Below, piece after piece: positions 22,724 through 34,573 of a stretch of 64,000 nucleotides of DNA (position 1 is the stretch's first letter; each line of letters starts with the position of its first letter). Under the pieces are notes generated by a model that saw only the letters and a program-made list of their open reading frames with translations, made no database searches and was not told the origin of the DNA. A program made the position numbers and the translations under genes. The stretch covers positions 6,811-70,810 of the forward strand of contig MNCI01007670.1 in NCBI GenBank assembly GCA_015680685.1, given 5' to 3'. This stretch comes from Gnetum montanum. Its lineage: Eukaryota; Streptophyta; Gnetopsida; Gnetales; Gnetaceae.

Positions 22724-22736
22724 GGCTCTGATACCA
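22724..22736 (-). promoter_or_regulatory. Primer binding site of gypsy A (initiator Met tRNA)
   Basis: The + strand GGCTCTGATACCA is the exact complement of TGGTATCAGAGCC, the plant initiator Met tRNA primer site. It lies 7 bases from the LTR edge and fixes element A on the minus strand. Confidence 0.9.
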
Positions 22737-22743
22737 ATAACAT

Positions 22744-23555
22744 TGGAGTAGGTTTACTCCAATAATTAAATCACCTTCAATGCACTAAATCCAAATTTTA
22801 TGCAAAGATAAAATTATATGCTAGAAAACAAGAAAACTAGTTATCTTCAATTAATTTATTAGAAGATTACAGTAAGGTTTACAAAACCCGTAAGAATCCA
22901 AAACCTATCACACTTAGTCGATATTGTAGAGCATGAGGCTCTACAACCACACAATGGTTGTCCTCAATGCAAGATACTACCAATAGTAATCTCTTTCATA
23001 ACCCAAGACTAAGATTTCAATTCATAGGTTAGATACAAGAGAATAGAACACATAGACCAACACACCATAAGCTGATCTTGGAGCTACAATCACCAATTGT
23101 ACTCACCCAATGTGCTTACCTAATCTTTCTTACTTAACTATCCACTCTTGTAAGCTTTTTCTCTCACTTTCATGCATAGATGCACTTTTCTCCTTCTTCA
23201 TGAATGAATACATACATATTATAGAGATAAAAAACACTAGGAATCCTTCTATTCACCTTCCTAGATGTTTCCCATAAGGATTTCGAGTATTTCAGATGTT
23301 CCCCATCAAAACTGCCATGTTAGAGCTTTTTCCTTATCGTCTAAGACATCTCTAGCTTTGCTGGAATGTCTACTACAAAATCTAGCTCTCAGGTGAGACG
23401 TCTGCTACAAAAACCCAACTCTCAAGTGAGACATCTACTATTTTTTTGAGACATATCATCTTAGACACCTTAAGTTTTGGTGAGATTTCTCACTTGTAGG
23501 TTCCAAATACAAAATGACTCATTTTAATGCCTAGAATATTTAGATGCCTCCAAAG
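22744..23555 (-). repeat. 5' LTR of gypsy element A, truncated
   Basis: The + strand starts with the hairpin TGGAGTAGGTTTACTCCA and aligns with 11141-12153. The alignment ends near 23555; the outer ~120-200 bases of the LTR, including TGTAGGGACACC, are missing. Sequence then switches within a few bases to the RT of element B on the opposite strand. Confidence 0.85.
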
Positions 23556-24880
23556 AAAAAATTGATATCCTTGATGTCCTTACCAAAGCTAAAAATTTTA
23601 ACAAAATTGATTTGAAGAGTGGGTATCATCAAATTAGAATTAGGCTTGGTGATGAGTGGAAGATAACTTTCAAAACACTGGATGGATTGTTTGAGTGGTT
23701 GGTGATGCAATTTGGGCTCATAAATGCACCTGCTACATTCATGAGTTTAATGCATGATGTATTAAAAAACTTAATTATTAAGTGTTGCATTGTCTTTTTT
23801 GATGATATTTCGGTATATAGCTCTAATGAGGAAGAGCACTTGGATCACTTGAGAATGGTGTGTCTTAAGTTGGAGGAGGTATAGTTGATAATCAATGTGA
23901 AGAAATGTTATTTCTTCAAGAGGGAAATCACATATATAGGTCATGTGGTTTCTAAAAACTAGATTCAAATGGATGCTACTAAGGTAAAGGCTATTAGCAA
24001 TTAGCCAACTCCTAATAATGTTGGAAAGGTAAGATCATTCCTTAGTTTAGCAGGTTTTTATAGAAGATTCATAAAAAATTTTAGCGGTATTTTGTGGCCT
24101 ATGTTTACTTGAAGAAAAATATAGAATTTAGATGGGATAATAAAACCCAGGGGAGCTTTGACTAGTTGAAAGCAAAGATTACTAGTGAACTAATGCTTGA
24201 AATTCTATATTTTCTAAAGCTTTTTTAGGTGGAGGTAAATGCAAGTGGGCTTGGCATTGGTGGGGTAATTTCACAAGAAGGTAGGCTTGTTGCTTCCTTC
24301 TCTAAAATGTTGAATTAGTCAAGGCAAAAATATAGTGTTTATGAGAAGGAGTTATATGCTAATCTTTAAGCAATCAAGCATTGGAGGCATTACTTGTTAC
24401 CCAAGGAATTCACTTGGATGACAGATCACAAAGCACCTTAATTTCTAAACTCACAAAAGAAGTTGAGTGCAAAGCATATGAAGTGGGTTGCATAGTTGCA
24501 GGAGTTCAATTTTATGTTGAAGCACAAAAGTGGGAAAGCCAATGTGGTGGCTAATGCATTATCCAAGGTGCATGTGGTGAATTTCAATGTACCTCATGTG
24601 GAAGGCATGGGTGAATTTGCTTCTTTGTATGAGCATGATGTTGATTTTGGATAGGTTTGGAGGAGTCTCAAATGGCCATTGATGAGTAAGATAGACCAAT
24701 GAAGGAACTATCATATTCAAGATAAACTATTATTTAAGAATGGAAAGGTATGTGTTTCTAATTATGATTTTAGGAAAAGGATTTTATTTAAAAAGCATTG
24801 TAGTGGCATGGCAAGTCATACAGGTAGGGTTAAAACATTGGAACTTATGGGTAGGTACTATTTTTGGCTTGGTATGGCAG
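23556..24880 (+). pseudogene. Gypsy B RT and RNase H
   Basis: The 90-codon block 23612-23884 contains [35 protein letters not shown] and [14 protein letters not shown], where FFDDI is the RT catalytic box. The thumb, the connection and RNase H (VEVNASGLGIGGVISQEG, near 24230-24280) follow, then H2C2 zinc-finger residues (KKHCSGMASHTGRV). Stops at about 23884, 24002 and later keep it inactive. Confidence 0.85.
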
Positions 24881-24881
24881 C

Positions 24882-25656
24882 TGATGAGTGGCGAGGTACC
24901 CCTACACTCAACGATATGAATACGAGCGTTTCACGCACGATCCGGTCGAACTCCAAGGACTAAGTGCTTATGCTCCTTAATGGAAAATTCAGGGTTAATC
25001 AATCATTATCTTCCCAAACTTACTTGTATTGTCATGGTTGTATGGTTAAGTAAGCTTGAGGTATATGATTTTTATAGCTTTTGTATTTTTTATGTCTTCT
25101 GCTAATAAAAGAGAGGGAGAGAGAACTAAGTGGCTAACTTACATTAACTATTCATTAACTAGTGTCTAAATGTTCCTAACACCAGTTTCTGTTCCCACTT
25201 GCCATACACATCCTGAACCAGTGCAACGTTGTTGGGATCACCAAACGCTAATCGTTACTGGGTTACCAAGCACTACACGCATGCTCAAAGCAGTCGTACT
25301 AAGTGTATTTAACTAAGGGGGTTGAAGGTTGAGAGAGATATTAATTAACTAGGAAAGCGTTAAATAATAATTAATTACTAATTAGCTTAATCTGTATGCT
25401 GCAAGGTTTATCATAAAGTTCATCTTTATTGCTGTACACAAAATTGTGCTCAGGTACAAATTGCTCGAATAAAGATCTGTTCACTCTATGACTCCTACTG
25501 CAGGCACACAGAAATAATTCTAACTCTGGAATAACAAAACTGCAAGAGTCTGGCTAAGGGTCTAAGTCTAACTACCTTGGAACCAAGGGCGCCGCCTCTT
25601 ATTTATAGAAGATTAGGCAGGACATGATATCGCGTATGCGATATTGTGGCTCATCA
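24882..25656 (-). repeat. Solo LTR of family P inside gypsy B integrase
   Basis: It starts TGATGAGTGGCGAGGTACCCC and ends GGCTCATCA with the usual inverted ends. Host coding is FWLGMA on the left and TKVLKF on the right, joined in element A without interruption. The GATATCGCG array lies near 25624-25645. No internal sequence or second LTR is present, so it is a solo LTR left by LTR-LTR recombination. I could not define a clean target duplication. Confidence 0.85.
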
Positions 25657-26660
25657 ACGACAAAAGTTTTGAAATTTATGAAGGAGTGCTTAACATGTCA
25701 AAAGTTCAATGAAGGTAAAGGTGTGGATGAATACTATATGCCTTTGCCAGTTTTCAAAGGTCCATGGGAAAGTATGTCAATGGACTTTGTAAATGGTATT
25801 CCAAAGATCAAAAGTGGAAATGATGCGATTTTTGTTGTGATTGACAGGTTCTCCAAGATGGTACATTTTATTCCATGCAAGAAGGTGAGTGATGCTTCTC
25901 ATGTGGCAAATTTATTTTTTCAGCATGTTGTGAAGTTGCATGGCATTTCTTTGAATATTGTTAGTGGTAAAGACACCAAGTTCACAAGTCATTTTTGGAG
26001 GTCCCTTTGGAAGATTTTAGGGACAAAGTTGATTTTTTCTAGTGCATATCACCCATAATATGATAGCCAAACAGAGGTGGTGAATAAATTCTTGCTAAAC
26101 ATATTGAGATGTTTGTAGGATGGATAGCCAAACAGGTGGGAAAACTTGTTGTGTCATGTTGAATTTTCATATAATAATGCTTTTCATTTTGCTATTGGAA
26201 AAATCCCATTTGAGGTGAACTATGGGTTTTGTCTAAAGAGGTGAACACTTTGAAGAGCTTTGATGGTAAAGCTTATCTTAGTGTTAATTTTGTGTGAGAG
26301 ATGAGAGATCTCCATGCACAAGTAAAAGCAAATCTAGAGAAGAAAGCTGAAGAGATAGTCTTCAAGAGGAATGACACCAAGAAGAAGCCTAATTTTGCTA
26401 TTGGTGACTTGGTTTGGCTGCACTTAAAGAAGAAGCAATTGAGAGGTACTAACTTATTCAAATTGAAAGCCAAGAAGATGGGGCCTTTCAAAATCAAGGC
26501 TAAAATTAATGTTAATGCTTTTGAGATTGATTAACCTAATGATATTGGTATGTCTTTTGTGTTTAATATTTCAAATCTTATGCACTATCATGGACCAGCT
26601 GATGAGGAGATCATACATGATAGCATCGATGAGTTGAAGGGAGCTATTGATTAGTCCAAG
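25657..26660 (+). pseudogene. Gypsy B integrase core and C-terminus
   Basis: After the solo LTR the frame continues KVLKFMKECLTCQKFN, then the core with MDFVNGIPK, GKDTKFTSHFW and QTEVVN, so the three catalytic acidic residues are present. An ochre stop lies after SSAYHP (26058), with more stops later. The segment 26301-26534 reads MGPFKIKAKINVNAFEID, the C-terminal part. It is the better template for what the integrase of this family looked like. Confidence 0.85.
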
Positions 26661-26872
26661 ACTTCAATGGAGAGGAAGGCAATTGTACTTAAGTGGAGGG
26701 AAGCTTCTAGTACTCTGGGAGTTAAGAGGCATGAATATTTGATCCATTTAAAGGATCAATCTGCTAATGATGTTGGATGAGTCCATGAGATCAAAATTTT
26801 TGAGTGGGGAATCACTTCTACCTCTACTCCATTGTTCACCTAACCTCACTTTTTGAAGTATGGGAGAGCTAA

Positions 26873-27799
26873 TGTAGGGACACCTCTTCTAATTCCCTTG
26901 TTCTTCCCTATGTATGTGTGTTTTGCAAGCTTTTGGACACTGAAGAGACATCTTAAAAGTCCATGAGATATCTTTGCCAAGCCTGGAAGTCATTGGGATG
27001 TCTTACTATTTAGATTGACATCTTAAGCAAGACATCTTACTAGAATCTGAGACATCTCAAATGAGATGTCTCCACTATAGCTTAGATGTCTTGGCTTCAA
27101 GAGAGACGTCTTGGAAAAATAGTGGAAATCTTAGCTAAGAGTTGGATTTTTGCCAAAGCTGTCTTGGCAAGGTTACAGATGACCCATATGAATGGAAAAA
27201 CTTTTGAAAATGCCCATTTCAATTTAGAAAATAGCTGGAACATGATGAAAAAGGATAAAAATAGTTGAGAAAAAGGTGAGAAGACTTGGGAAACATATGA
27301 AAACTTCAAGCTGAGTTGAGGAAAGATTTCTAGGATTCTTATATTTCGTTTTGAATTAATATTGATGTATTCATCATTATTGATACCATGAGTAAGAGAA
27401 AAGCTCTTAAGAGTAGAGAGTTGAGCAAGATAGAGAGGGTGAGTGCAATTGATGATTGCAACTATAGGATCAACTTGTGATGGGTTAGTCTTTGTATTCT
27501 TTTCTCTTGTATCTTACTTCTGAGTTGAGATCTCAATTCTAGGTTGTGGAAAATATTCTCTATTGGTTGTGTCTTGCATTGAGAACAAACATTGTATGGT
27601 TGTAGAGCCTGATACTTTGTAATATCATTTGAGTGTGATAGGTTTTAGATGTTTATAGGTTGTGGGAACCAATTGTAATCTTTTGATTAAACTAATTGAA
27701 GATAGCTAGTTTTCTTGTTTTCTAGCAAATAGTTTTGTCTTTGCATAATATCTAGATTAGTATTGGAAGAAAATTTAATTGTGGAGTGAACCTGCTCCA
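26873..27799 (+). repeat. 3' LTR of gypsy element B
   Basis: It starts TGTAGGGACACCTC, preceded by a purine-rich TATGGGAGAGCTAA stretch, and ends TGGAGTGAACCTGCTCCA, a short hairpin. It is the reverse complement of the LTRs at 11141-12153 and 22744-23555. The U3 part (26940-27120) has repeated GAGATGTC/GACATCT units. Confidence 0.9.
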
Positions 27800-29953
27800 A
27801 AAATTTTCTAACTTAATCCAAAAAGGTATTTTAGAGTAATCAAAAGAATAGAAATCAAAATCCACTTTACATTCTTGAGCAATAAAAGTATTTAAGATCT
27901 AATGATTTCTTAAGCATTTTATAATTGACTAGTTTGACAAGCAAAAAAGATTTGAAAAAATAGCAGACATGCAAAACATTAATTCCATAGCATTCAAAGA
28001 TAGCCTGAATCACTGATGTAAAACCCTTATTCAAGTGAACAAATCAAATAATTTGCATAAATATGCATTGTGAAGTGATATCTTTTGATAGGGATTCATA
28101 TAAATCATCAAGTAAAATAAAATCAAAAGCTTCATAATTCTTCATAGTGTATTTTGCATTTTCATATCATTCCTTGCCAAAAAAACTTTCTACTGCAAAA
28201 ACTTTGCAAGAAAACCTTGAGATCCATAAAACATTGAAAGAAATACAATTCATTAATAAAAGGACCACTAACTACTTAATTTACTATATAGTATATCTTG
28301 ATATTAGCTCCTAGATGTGGCATGCCTATCTAGTATAATTTATGTGCTTTTGTGATTTAACCCTTGAACCCTTACCATGTGATTTTATTTTAATTAAACA
28401 TTTGATACTCATATGAATATGAACTATTAGCATGCTATTTCTATTTTGGAGACTACTAGTGGATTTTGGGATTTATCCCATAATAAAGTTTAAGATTTGC
28501 GTATAAATATTGATCAAACCTTAATCCTCAACCATGCATCTAGAAAAGAGAGTTGGAGCACTTGGAAGGAAAGAAGAACTATGTTAAGCCTTACAAGTAG
28601 AGTTCTCCAACAAAGTTCTCTTTAGCTTTCAACCTATTTGATAGAAAATTTCATCTATTTTGCGTTGTAGCTTACTTCACATGTAAGAACTTAATTGGTG
28701 AGGTCATCAAAGAAATCTCCTCCCATTTTAGATTTGACTTCAACGACGAATAAAACAGAACAGAGCATTTACTTCTTCAATTCGCTTTCCTTGTACATCA
28801 AGGAACTTGTCTTCGACTGTATATTTAATTATGTTTGAATACAAACCAATGCTACTGATAAATAAGATGGTTTCTTTTCTTTGTTTGGAATTTCTTTTTC
28901 ACATTGGAGCCAAACTATGGGGAAATGAAAATGGCGCCTGAGATTTGAAAAACTTTTTTTTTTTTGAAAAAAACACACACGGGGAAAAACGTGACAGCAA
29001 AGATAAATCTGATGTTAAAAGAAGATAACGAACGTCCTCTTTTCATCCAAGAATCTCATCTTATAAAGAGCAATTGATTTCATGGAGATTTCTATTAATA
29101 ATTAATTAGGAAAAAGGGAAGAAAACTAAATTAGAAACTCATAGTAGCACATGGGCGATGTATTCAACAAGAAATACATGAAAAAACTTTTGCGAGGTGA
29201 AATTATCTCCGTGACGTCCTCAGCCATCCAGTTGTATACTCTTGTACTTCACGATGCTTGCTTAAAGCTGTCGGCTCCCTCAGCAATTGAGGAAATATAA
29301 AGGATTTGAATTTTTATCTTTCATGATAGTGATCGAGTAAATTTTCTGAAACTGAAAGTGAAGCTGTACCAGCTGCTGCGGTCTGGTCTGAATGATTTCA
29401 TGTTTAATATGCATGTATATGAAAATGGATATATATATCCTTGTAGAAATCTTGCCATGACACGAAGAACAAGTAAGTAGTCAGGGTTCTCAATTGAAAC
29501 AAACAACTCAAACAAGCATTTCAAACTGAACTGATGATGGATGATGGGGACTCAAAGTTTCACGCCAAAAGTGTGCACTGGAGCCAAACTTAATTGCAGT
29601 AGGAGATGATACTAATTAAACAATCTTCTCAAACAGATTGGGAATTAGCTGGACCTGCACCTGCACCTGCATGATTTATTGAAAGAATAATTATATATCT
29701 AAGCAAACTAACGACAAATGATAGATAGATGTGCATCCACATGCATAGGTCACGGCAGGATCACACGCAAACAATACATTGTCATGGAGGATGGATGATT
29801 GTGATCATTGATATATTTTGAGACTTAAACATGAATGCATTCATGCACGCAAAGAATTGCTCGTCAGGGATATATGATGAGACAGTACTAGTGGTGTAGT
29901 GTGGTGTGAATCCAATCCATGAGTGGTGATGGATCATCAGTGATCAGTGATCA
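27800..29953. other. Intergenic region downstream of the DUF761 gene
   Basis: No ORF or domain is recognised. It is AT-rich with few repeats. An AATAAA on the minus strand (29675-29680) lies about 275 bases after the DUF761 stop and may be its polyadenylation signal. CTGCAC repeats occur at 29653-29670. Confidence 0.5.
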
Positions 29954-30550
29954 TCAGTTGGTACCTCTGGCTAGCATCTGGTGGTAGTGAAGCAGAGACG
30001 ACTGCCTCTGCAACTGGATTTCCTGATAGAACTTGGCAATGAACTCTTCTGCAAGCTGATCCACCTGTGCTTCTTCTTCCCCAGCAGCTGAAGTGGACGA
30101 AATTGAGCCTGAAACTGGCAACTTATTGTGCTGCTCAAAATCACACTCCGATGATGATGATGATTTATAAGATAGCTGAAACTCCTGCTGCTGCTGCAGA
30201 AAAGAGCTGAATCTGGCACTCCATTCATGCAGAGCAGCACCACCTTCATCAGAAGGATCATGGTCCTGCACTTGAGGGTGTATACAAGGCAGAGCCAGAG
30301 CCAACTGCAGCTTACGATTCCATTTAACAGGGCTAGGGCTAGCCATGGCTGCAATGGATGAAACTGATACAGCAGGGCTACTACTACAAGAGAACTCATA
30401 ATCCATCTCCATCATCATGTTCTGCTGTGGCTGCTTCAATTTCTTCATCACTGTCATGCTCAGCTGTTGCAGTAGAAGCCCTCTTTTCATGAGCAGCAGA
30501 GCCATCCTGAGCATTCTCATCAATCTTTTCTTCACTCTGATGCTCTCCAT
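29954..30550 (-). CDS. DUF761 (cotton-fibre-type) domain protein
   Basis: This single-exon gene encodes 198 residues with no stop or frameshift. The N-terminus (1-45) is basic and Leu/Met-rich (RMLRMALLLMKRG), as in the family's usual start. Residues ~50-60 carry YEFSCSSSPA, a conserved plant motif. A Gln/Ser-rich middle follows, with KWNRKLQLALALP around 76. The C-terminus (163-183) is the DUF761 signature VDQLAEEFIAKFYQEIQLQRQ. I chose ATG 30550 because it gives the full family start; an overlapping frame starting at 30587 lacks the motifs. The molecular role is not established; family members are small plant proteins linked to growth and stress. A TATTTAT box at 30616-30622 fits a short 5' leader. 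Confidence 0.85.
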   Translation of the reverse strand: MESIRVKKRLMRMLRMALLLMKRGLLLQQLSMTVMKKLKQPQQNMMMEMDYEFSCSSSPAVSVSSIAAMASPSPVKWNRKLQLALALPCIHPQVQDHDPSDEGGAALHEWSARFSSFLQQQQEFQLSYKSSSSSECDFEQHNKLPVSGSISSTSAAGEEEAQVDQLAEEFIAKFYQEIQLQRQSSLLHYHQMLARGTN

Positions 30551-30615
30551 CTCTCAGTTTAGACTTTAGACTGAGCCCCAGCCCCACTCAACTCTGCTGC
30601 TGCTGCTTCTCATAG

Positions 30616-30622
30616 ATAAATA
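30616..30622 (-). promoter_or_regulatory. Candidate TATA box of DUF761 gene
   Basis: The minus strand reads CTATTTATCTATG about 66 bases before the start codon, which would leave a leader of about 35 bases. The intervening sequence has GCAGCAGCAG repeats. It is judged only from position and composition. Confidence 0.35.
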
Positions 30623-30699
30623 GAGTGTGGGCTGAGTCTGCAATTGTGCATGACAGATACATGGCCAAAAACCCAGAGCAAGAGAATAGAATCTGAAAC

Positions 30700-31628
30700 A
30701 AACTCACGGCACTCTGTGGGCAATGACATGCAGTAATTTCATCATGCAGGCAATGTGACACTCTCTCTTTTCCATTGTGGGCAGCTCACGAAAATGGTGT
30801 CCTGCCAAGGATCCTAACAAAACAAAGAACCAACGTAAGACGGGCTAAACGTAAGCCTGGAAACCCACAAAAAGATGACATCCAAATTGAAGAATAATTA
30901 CCGATTAAAAGTGATAGTTTTGTCATTTTGGTTCAGCCGTACAGAGACGCATCTCCGCTGTAATTCGTCTGTATGATTGGCTTCGTCTTCTCCGTCCTTT
31001 CTGTGTTCAAATCGCTGGTTTATTAAACCAGAAAACTCAAATGATTGCCCAACAATTTTTGTTACAGACGCAAGCATGGTTTGTGTGGTGGGTGATGTCA
31101 CTTCTCCCACGGTCTTTATCCTTTAGTCAATTATAGTTTCACTTTTCCTAACCATTAGGAAGTACCGACGTTCTTTAGAAAATTTTACATGTGTGACCTT
31201 CATACTCTCAATTTTAATTCCATTTCGGTGTTAACCTCTATCACCAACAACTTCAAAGATTCTTAGATAGCAAGATCCACTCAACACAATGATGACAAAA
31301 ATAACATGACCCTTCTCTCAAGGCCTTAAAGTAATGACTACGCAGCCTAAGGTGTACTTCATTCTTCAATTGTCTACTTTCTTGGGGTACATTAATTTAA
31401 TGTGCATTCTCTATAGCACTCTTCCAACAACTCGTGTAACGCCTTTCTAGTCTCTTCACATTTCATAAAAATCTCACAATTGTTAAAAGGCTTCTTTGGA
31501 TGAAAATACATGCACCTTCCCATAGTTCATAAGGTGCACATAGACCTAAGACCTTTGTAATTAATTTAAACTTAGGCTAGAAAGATATTACTTAAAATAA
31601 AATGTACACAATAATAAAATTTGATAAG
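30700..31628. other. Intergenic region upstream of the DUF761 gene
   Basis: It includes a 70-codon minus-strand ORF (30898-31110) without any recognised domain and with no splice or homology support. The remainder is non-repetitive AT-rich DNA that may contain promoter elements of the DUF761 gene. Confidence 0.4.
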
Positions 31629-32330
31629 CATCATCAACATCATCACCCTACTCTTGTCCCAATGAAATGGGGTTGACTACATGAGTTCTTTTTTGCCATT
31701 TGCCTCTATAAAGAGCTAGATCTTTGTTTGTTGCAATTTCTTCAAATCATCTTCAATTCTTTTTTTCCCAAGTCTTTTTTAGTCTTTCTTTTGATCGCTT
31801 TCTTAGAACAATGATGTAGCAACCTTTTTATATAAGTTTATTGTCTAATCTTCTCTACACATGCCCAAACCATCTAAGCTATCATTCTTGTACCTTATTT
31901 AAAATAGAAGTCACACCAAGTCTTCTTCTCATGTCTATATTATGCAATTTATCTTTTTTAGTAACATTCAATATCCATCTCATCATTTACATATCTGCCA
32001 CACTAATTTGTTGTCCATGCCTCTTTTGTAATGCTCAACATTCAACATCATATAAGATAGTAGGCTTGATTGTTGTCTTGTAAAATTTCCCCTTTAGTTT
32101 TATTGATATTCTTTTATCATATTGAACACCACTAGCCTATCTCCATTTTGATCATCTTGTCTCAATTCTATTTCTTATATCTTTATCAATTTCACCATTT
32201 GATTGGAGGATTGCTCCTAGGTAGTTGAACTATTTGCATTGAGGTATTTTTTGGCCTTGAATTGTTACTTCTATTTTACCACTTTTGATGAATAATAAAT
32301 TGGTCAATCATGTTAACGTGTATGCATTAA
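31629..32330 (-). mobile_element. RTE-type LINE, 3' fragment
   Basis: Minus-strand translation gives the C-terminal RT region of plant RTE LINEs in order: FNYLGAILQSNGEIDKDI, then ASGVQYDKRISIKLKGKFYK, then LYDVECWALQKRH, then a block like FRWFGHVEKI. It ends in the family tail (CATGTAGTCAACCCCATTTC-like) and a GATGATG microsatellite near 31629-31650. Stops and frameshifts are present; the 5' part is missing, as is normal for LINE insertions. Confidence 0.85.
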
Positions 32331-33485
32331 CACAGCCTTTGATGTGTCAACGCAGATACATTTGAGCATTATGCATGCTTAGAGGTGAAAGATGTTCATT
32401 TGGTATACCTAGTATTATCCATCACATGTTCCATCTAGCTTACTTGAATGGCACATATGCATGATGTTACATGACTAGGAAGGATCACAAGGTATTTTCT
32501 TATAAAGCATCCTTCTAGTCTCATGTCTCCTATTGATTTCGAGATGGATGTCTTAGAAGACTAACACAACAGTGATGGTGCTCAACTAGGTCCTTTCCAT
32601 AATAATAGGAAAGTTATCTTCCACCTTGCTTTCTAACTTAATCACTAGGATTTTTGCAAGGTACAGCTAGCCTGTAATAGTTATCATCATATCATTTACC
32701 TCTCTCATAGGGTATGTGTAGGATTAGTTAGCCAACTCTAATCAAATGTTGGTACTCTTGAGAGGAGGAAGCCCTTAGTCTAGGTACTACTATAATAAAA
32801 TGATGTTGACCCCTCAAACTTGAGTTGCAAAGAGGTAGGGAATGATCCTTTCACAAATTTAAATCTCTACCATGGGACTACTATGATTTTATCATTTTTC
32901 AAACAATTATCCTTCTTTGACCATCCATGTAGCCACCTTGAACATGGGAATGGTGATAACATCACCACCATTAGATGCCATCTTATTACCTTCACTAAAC
33001 ATGGTTGTGAAGCTTGTCTCTAAAGTAGATGTTGCAATTTGATTATGTACTTTTTTCGAACATGCATGATTATCCTCTCCATCATATGAAGAGGATGAAG
33101 TAAACCCTATTCCATGGTGCTCACATTTGTGCTTATGATATAATTTCTTATTATAAGACCTTAAACTTTCCTCCACAACCAAATCAACAAGAGATTGATA
33201 ATACTACCTAGTCACATACATGAAAGTATGATTAGTGCAATAGATAATATTACATGATTTTTCTTGCCTTGGTTGCAAGTAACTAGACTTGTCATCTTAC
33301 ATGGAACCAGGAAGTAGAAGTTGCTATTACTATTGGAAAGCTTAGTTAGAAGGATTCCTTAAAGCACGAAGTTATTGCTAAGGTGTTATTGATGGAGACT
33401 AATAAGCATCTACTTATGCACCTTGAATGTAGGGTTTGGTAGGAAGCATCATCTAATATTGCATTAGAGTAGGAAGATTCCATGG
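32331..33485. other. Unidentified region with a 91-codon minus-strand ORF
   Basis: An ORF at 32907-33182 (-) starts MVVEESLRSYNKKLYHKHKC and is Ser/His-rich, but I recognise no family. The segment borders the target site of family-P copy 2. It may be a decayed transposon fragment; nothing decides. Confidence 0.3.
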
Positions 33486-33490
33486 AGTAG
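33486..33490. repeat. Target-site duplication, left (AGTAG)
   Basis: AGTAG precedes the left LTR and is repeated exactly at 42211-42215 after the right LTR. A 5-bp duplication is usual for LTR retrotransposon integrases. Confidence 0.9.
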
Positions 33491-34380
33491 TGATGAGCAG
33501 CGAGGCACCCCTACACTCAACCATATGAATATGAGCGTTTCACGCACGATCCAATTGAACTCCACAGATGAACTAGTTGTGGTACCTAGATAGTTACTCG
33601 TTAATCATAGTTCGTTGTCTTTCCACCTAGACTAGTATTTGCTTTGTCACATATGGTTTAGTCCAGAGTGAGGTGTATGATGTGTTCCTAAACTAATGCT
33701 ACTCTTGGAAGCAATCGAAAATAATATTTAATTAAGCTAGGAGGAAAAGGAAGAGAGAGTTAAGCTAATATGAGATAGGGGGAGAGAATCTAAGATAGCC
33801 TAAGTGCGATGAGCATCCGTTCCTTAATCATCCATACACATCTTGGACCTCGTGCATTACTACCACTGGGATTACCAAGCGCATGGCCTAGGTATGCTAC
33901 TGGGATACCAAGTAGTCACACTTGAATGCTTGTGATTAAGTCGCACTCATTTTGCAATTAAGGAGTTTAGGGTAAAGAGATATTAACTATGAAAGCAATA
34001 AATAACAATAACAATTAAATAATTAAACTAAGTGAATGTTGCAATGATGAAGTAATCTTGATCTTTATTTTCGGTCATGTGTGTGTCCAAGTATGTCACA
34101 CTCGAATAAAGGATGCCATACAATTACAATAATCTCACTGTAGGCATGCACTGGGAGAAAGGGTTGAGAGGAATTAAGAAATGAAATAACTTCTAAAATT
34201 AACTGAAAAGCTAACTATTTCAAAAACTCAAAGACTTCCTCCTCTCGTGTGCCTACATGTGTATTTATAGGCTCACATAGGAGTCACGATATCGTGTATC
34301 CAATATCGTTGTTGGGTTGCGATATCGCATACCTGATATCGTGGATCCGATATCACGGCTTGATGAATCACAATTCATCG
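33491..34380 (-). repeat. 3' LTR of family P, copy 2
   Basis: The + strand starts TGATGAGCAGCGAGGCACCCC. The inner end is TGATGAATCACAATTCATCG, where the sister LTR ends …TCATCA. The block of GATATCG-type palindromes lies at 34277-34361. Length 890. Confidence 0.9.
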
Positions 34381-34395
34381 TACCCCCACGACTGA
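34381..34395 (-). promoter_or_regulatory. 3' polypurine tract of copy 2
   Basis: The + strand TACCCCCACGACTGA is the complement of TCAGTCGTGGGGGTA. It abuts the 3' LTR and matches copy 1 at 6238-6253. Confidence 0.8.
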
Positions 34396-34573
34396 ATGAA
34401 AACTCGTCCTCGAGTCAAAATGAGAACAAGCCCCATTGATTACACAGTGGATAGGTATGGGATTATTGACTGACAGGGAATTTATTCATGCCGCAATGGA
34501 GAACTTAATAAAACAAAATTGGGACACACCACAACAAATGCAAAAATCACAAAATTACAGAATTTGGTGGAAC

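Larger units (their letters stand above)
11141..23555 (-). mobile_element. Ty3/gypsy element A, split by a nested copia-like element
   Basis: On the minus strand it has a 5' LTR (22744-23555, truncated), an initiator-Met-tRNA primer site (22724-22736), gag, protease, RT, RNase H, integrase, a purine-rich tract near 12154-12180 and a 3' LTR (11141-12153). Between RT and RNase H the host sequence is interrupted by the element at 14081-19955. Without the insert, the internal part is about 4.7 kb, a usual size for gypsy. All ORFs have stops and frameshifts. A same-family copy (B) follows at 23556-27799 in the opposite orientation. Confidence 0.9.
23556..27799 (+). mobile_element. Ty3/gypsy element B (same family, plus strand, 5'-truncated)
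   Basis: It starts inside RT ([13 protein letters not shown] at 23590-23640), then has RNase H, integrase, a C-terminal segment and a 3' LTR (26873-27799). It closely matches element A at the protein level, but without its 5' LTR, gag and protease. A solo family-P LTR interrupts integrase (24882-25656). The join with element A at 23555/23556 is head to head within one family. Confidence 0.9.

Noticed and set aside
30396-30587. Alternative 63-codon start for the DUF761 gene
   Set aside because: It is in another frame and ends before the DUF761 signature; the frame from 30550 has all family motifs.
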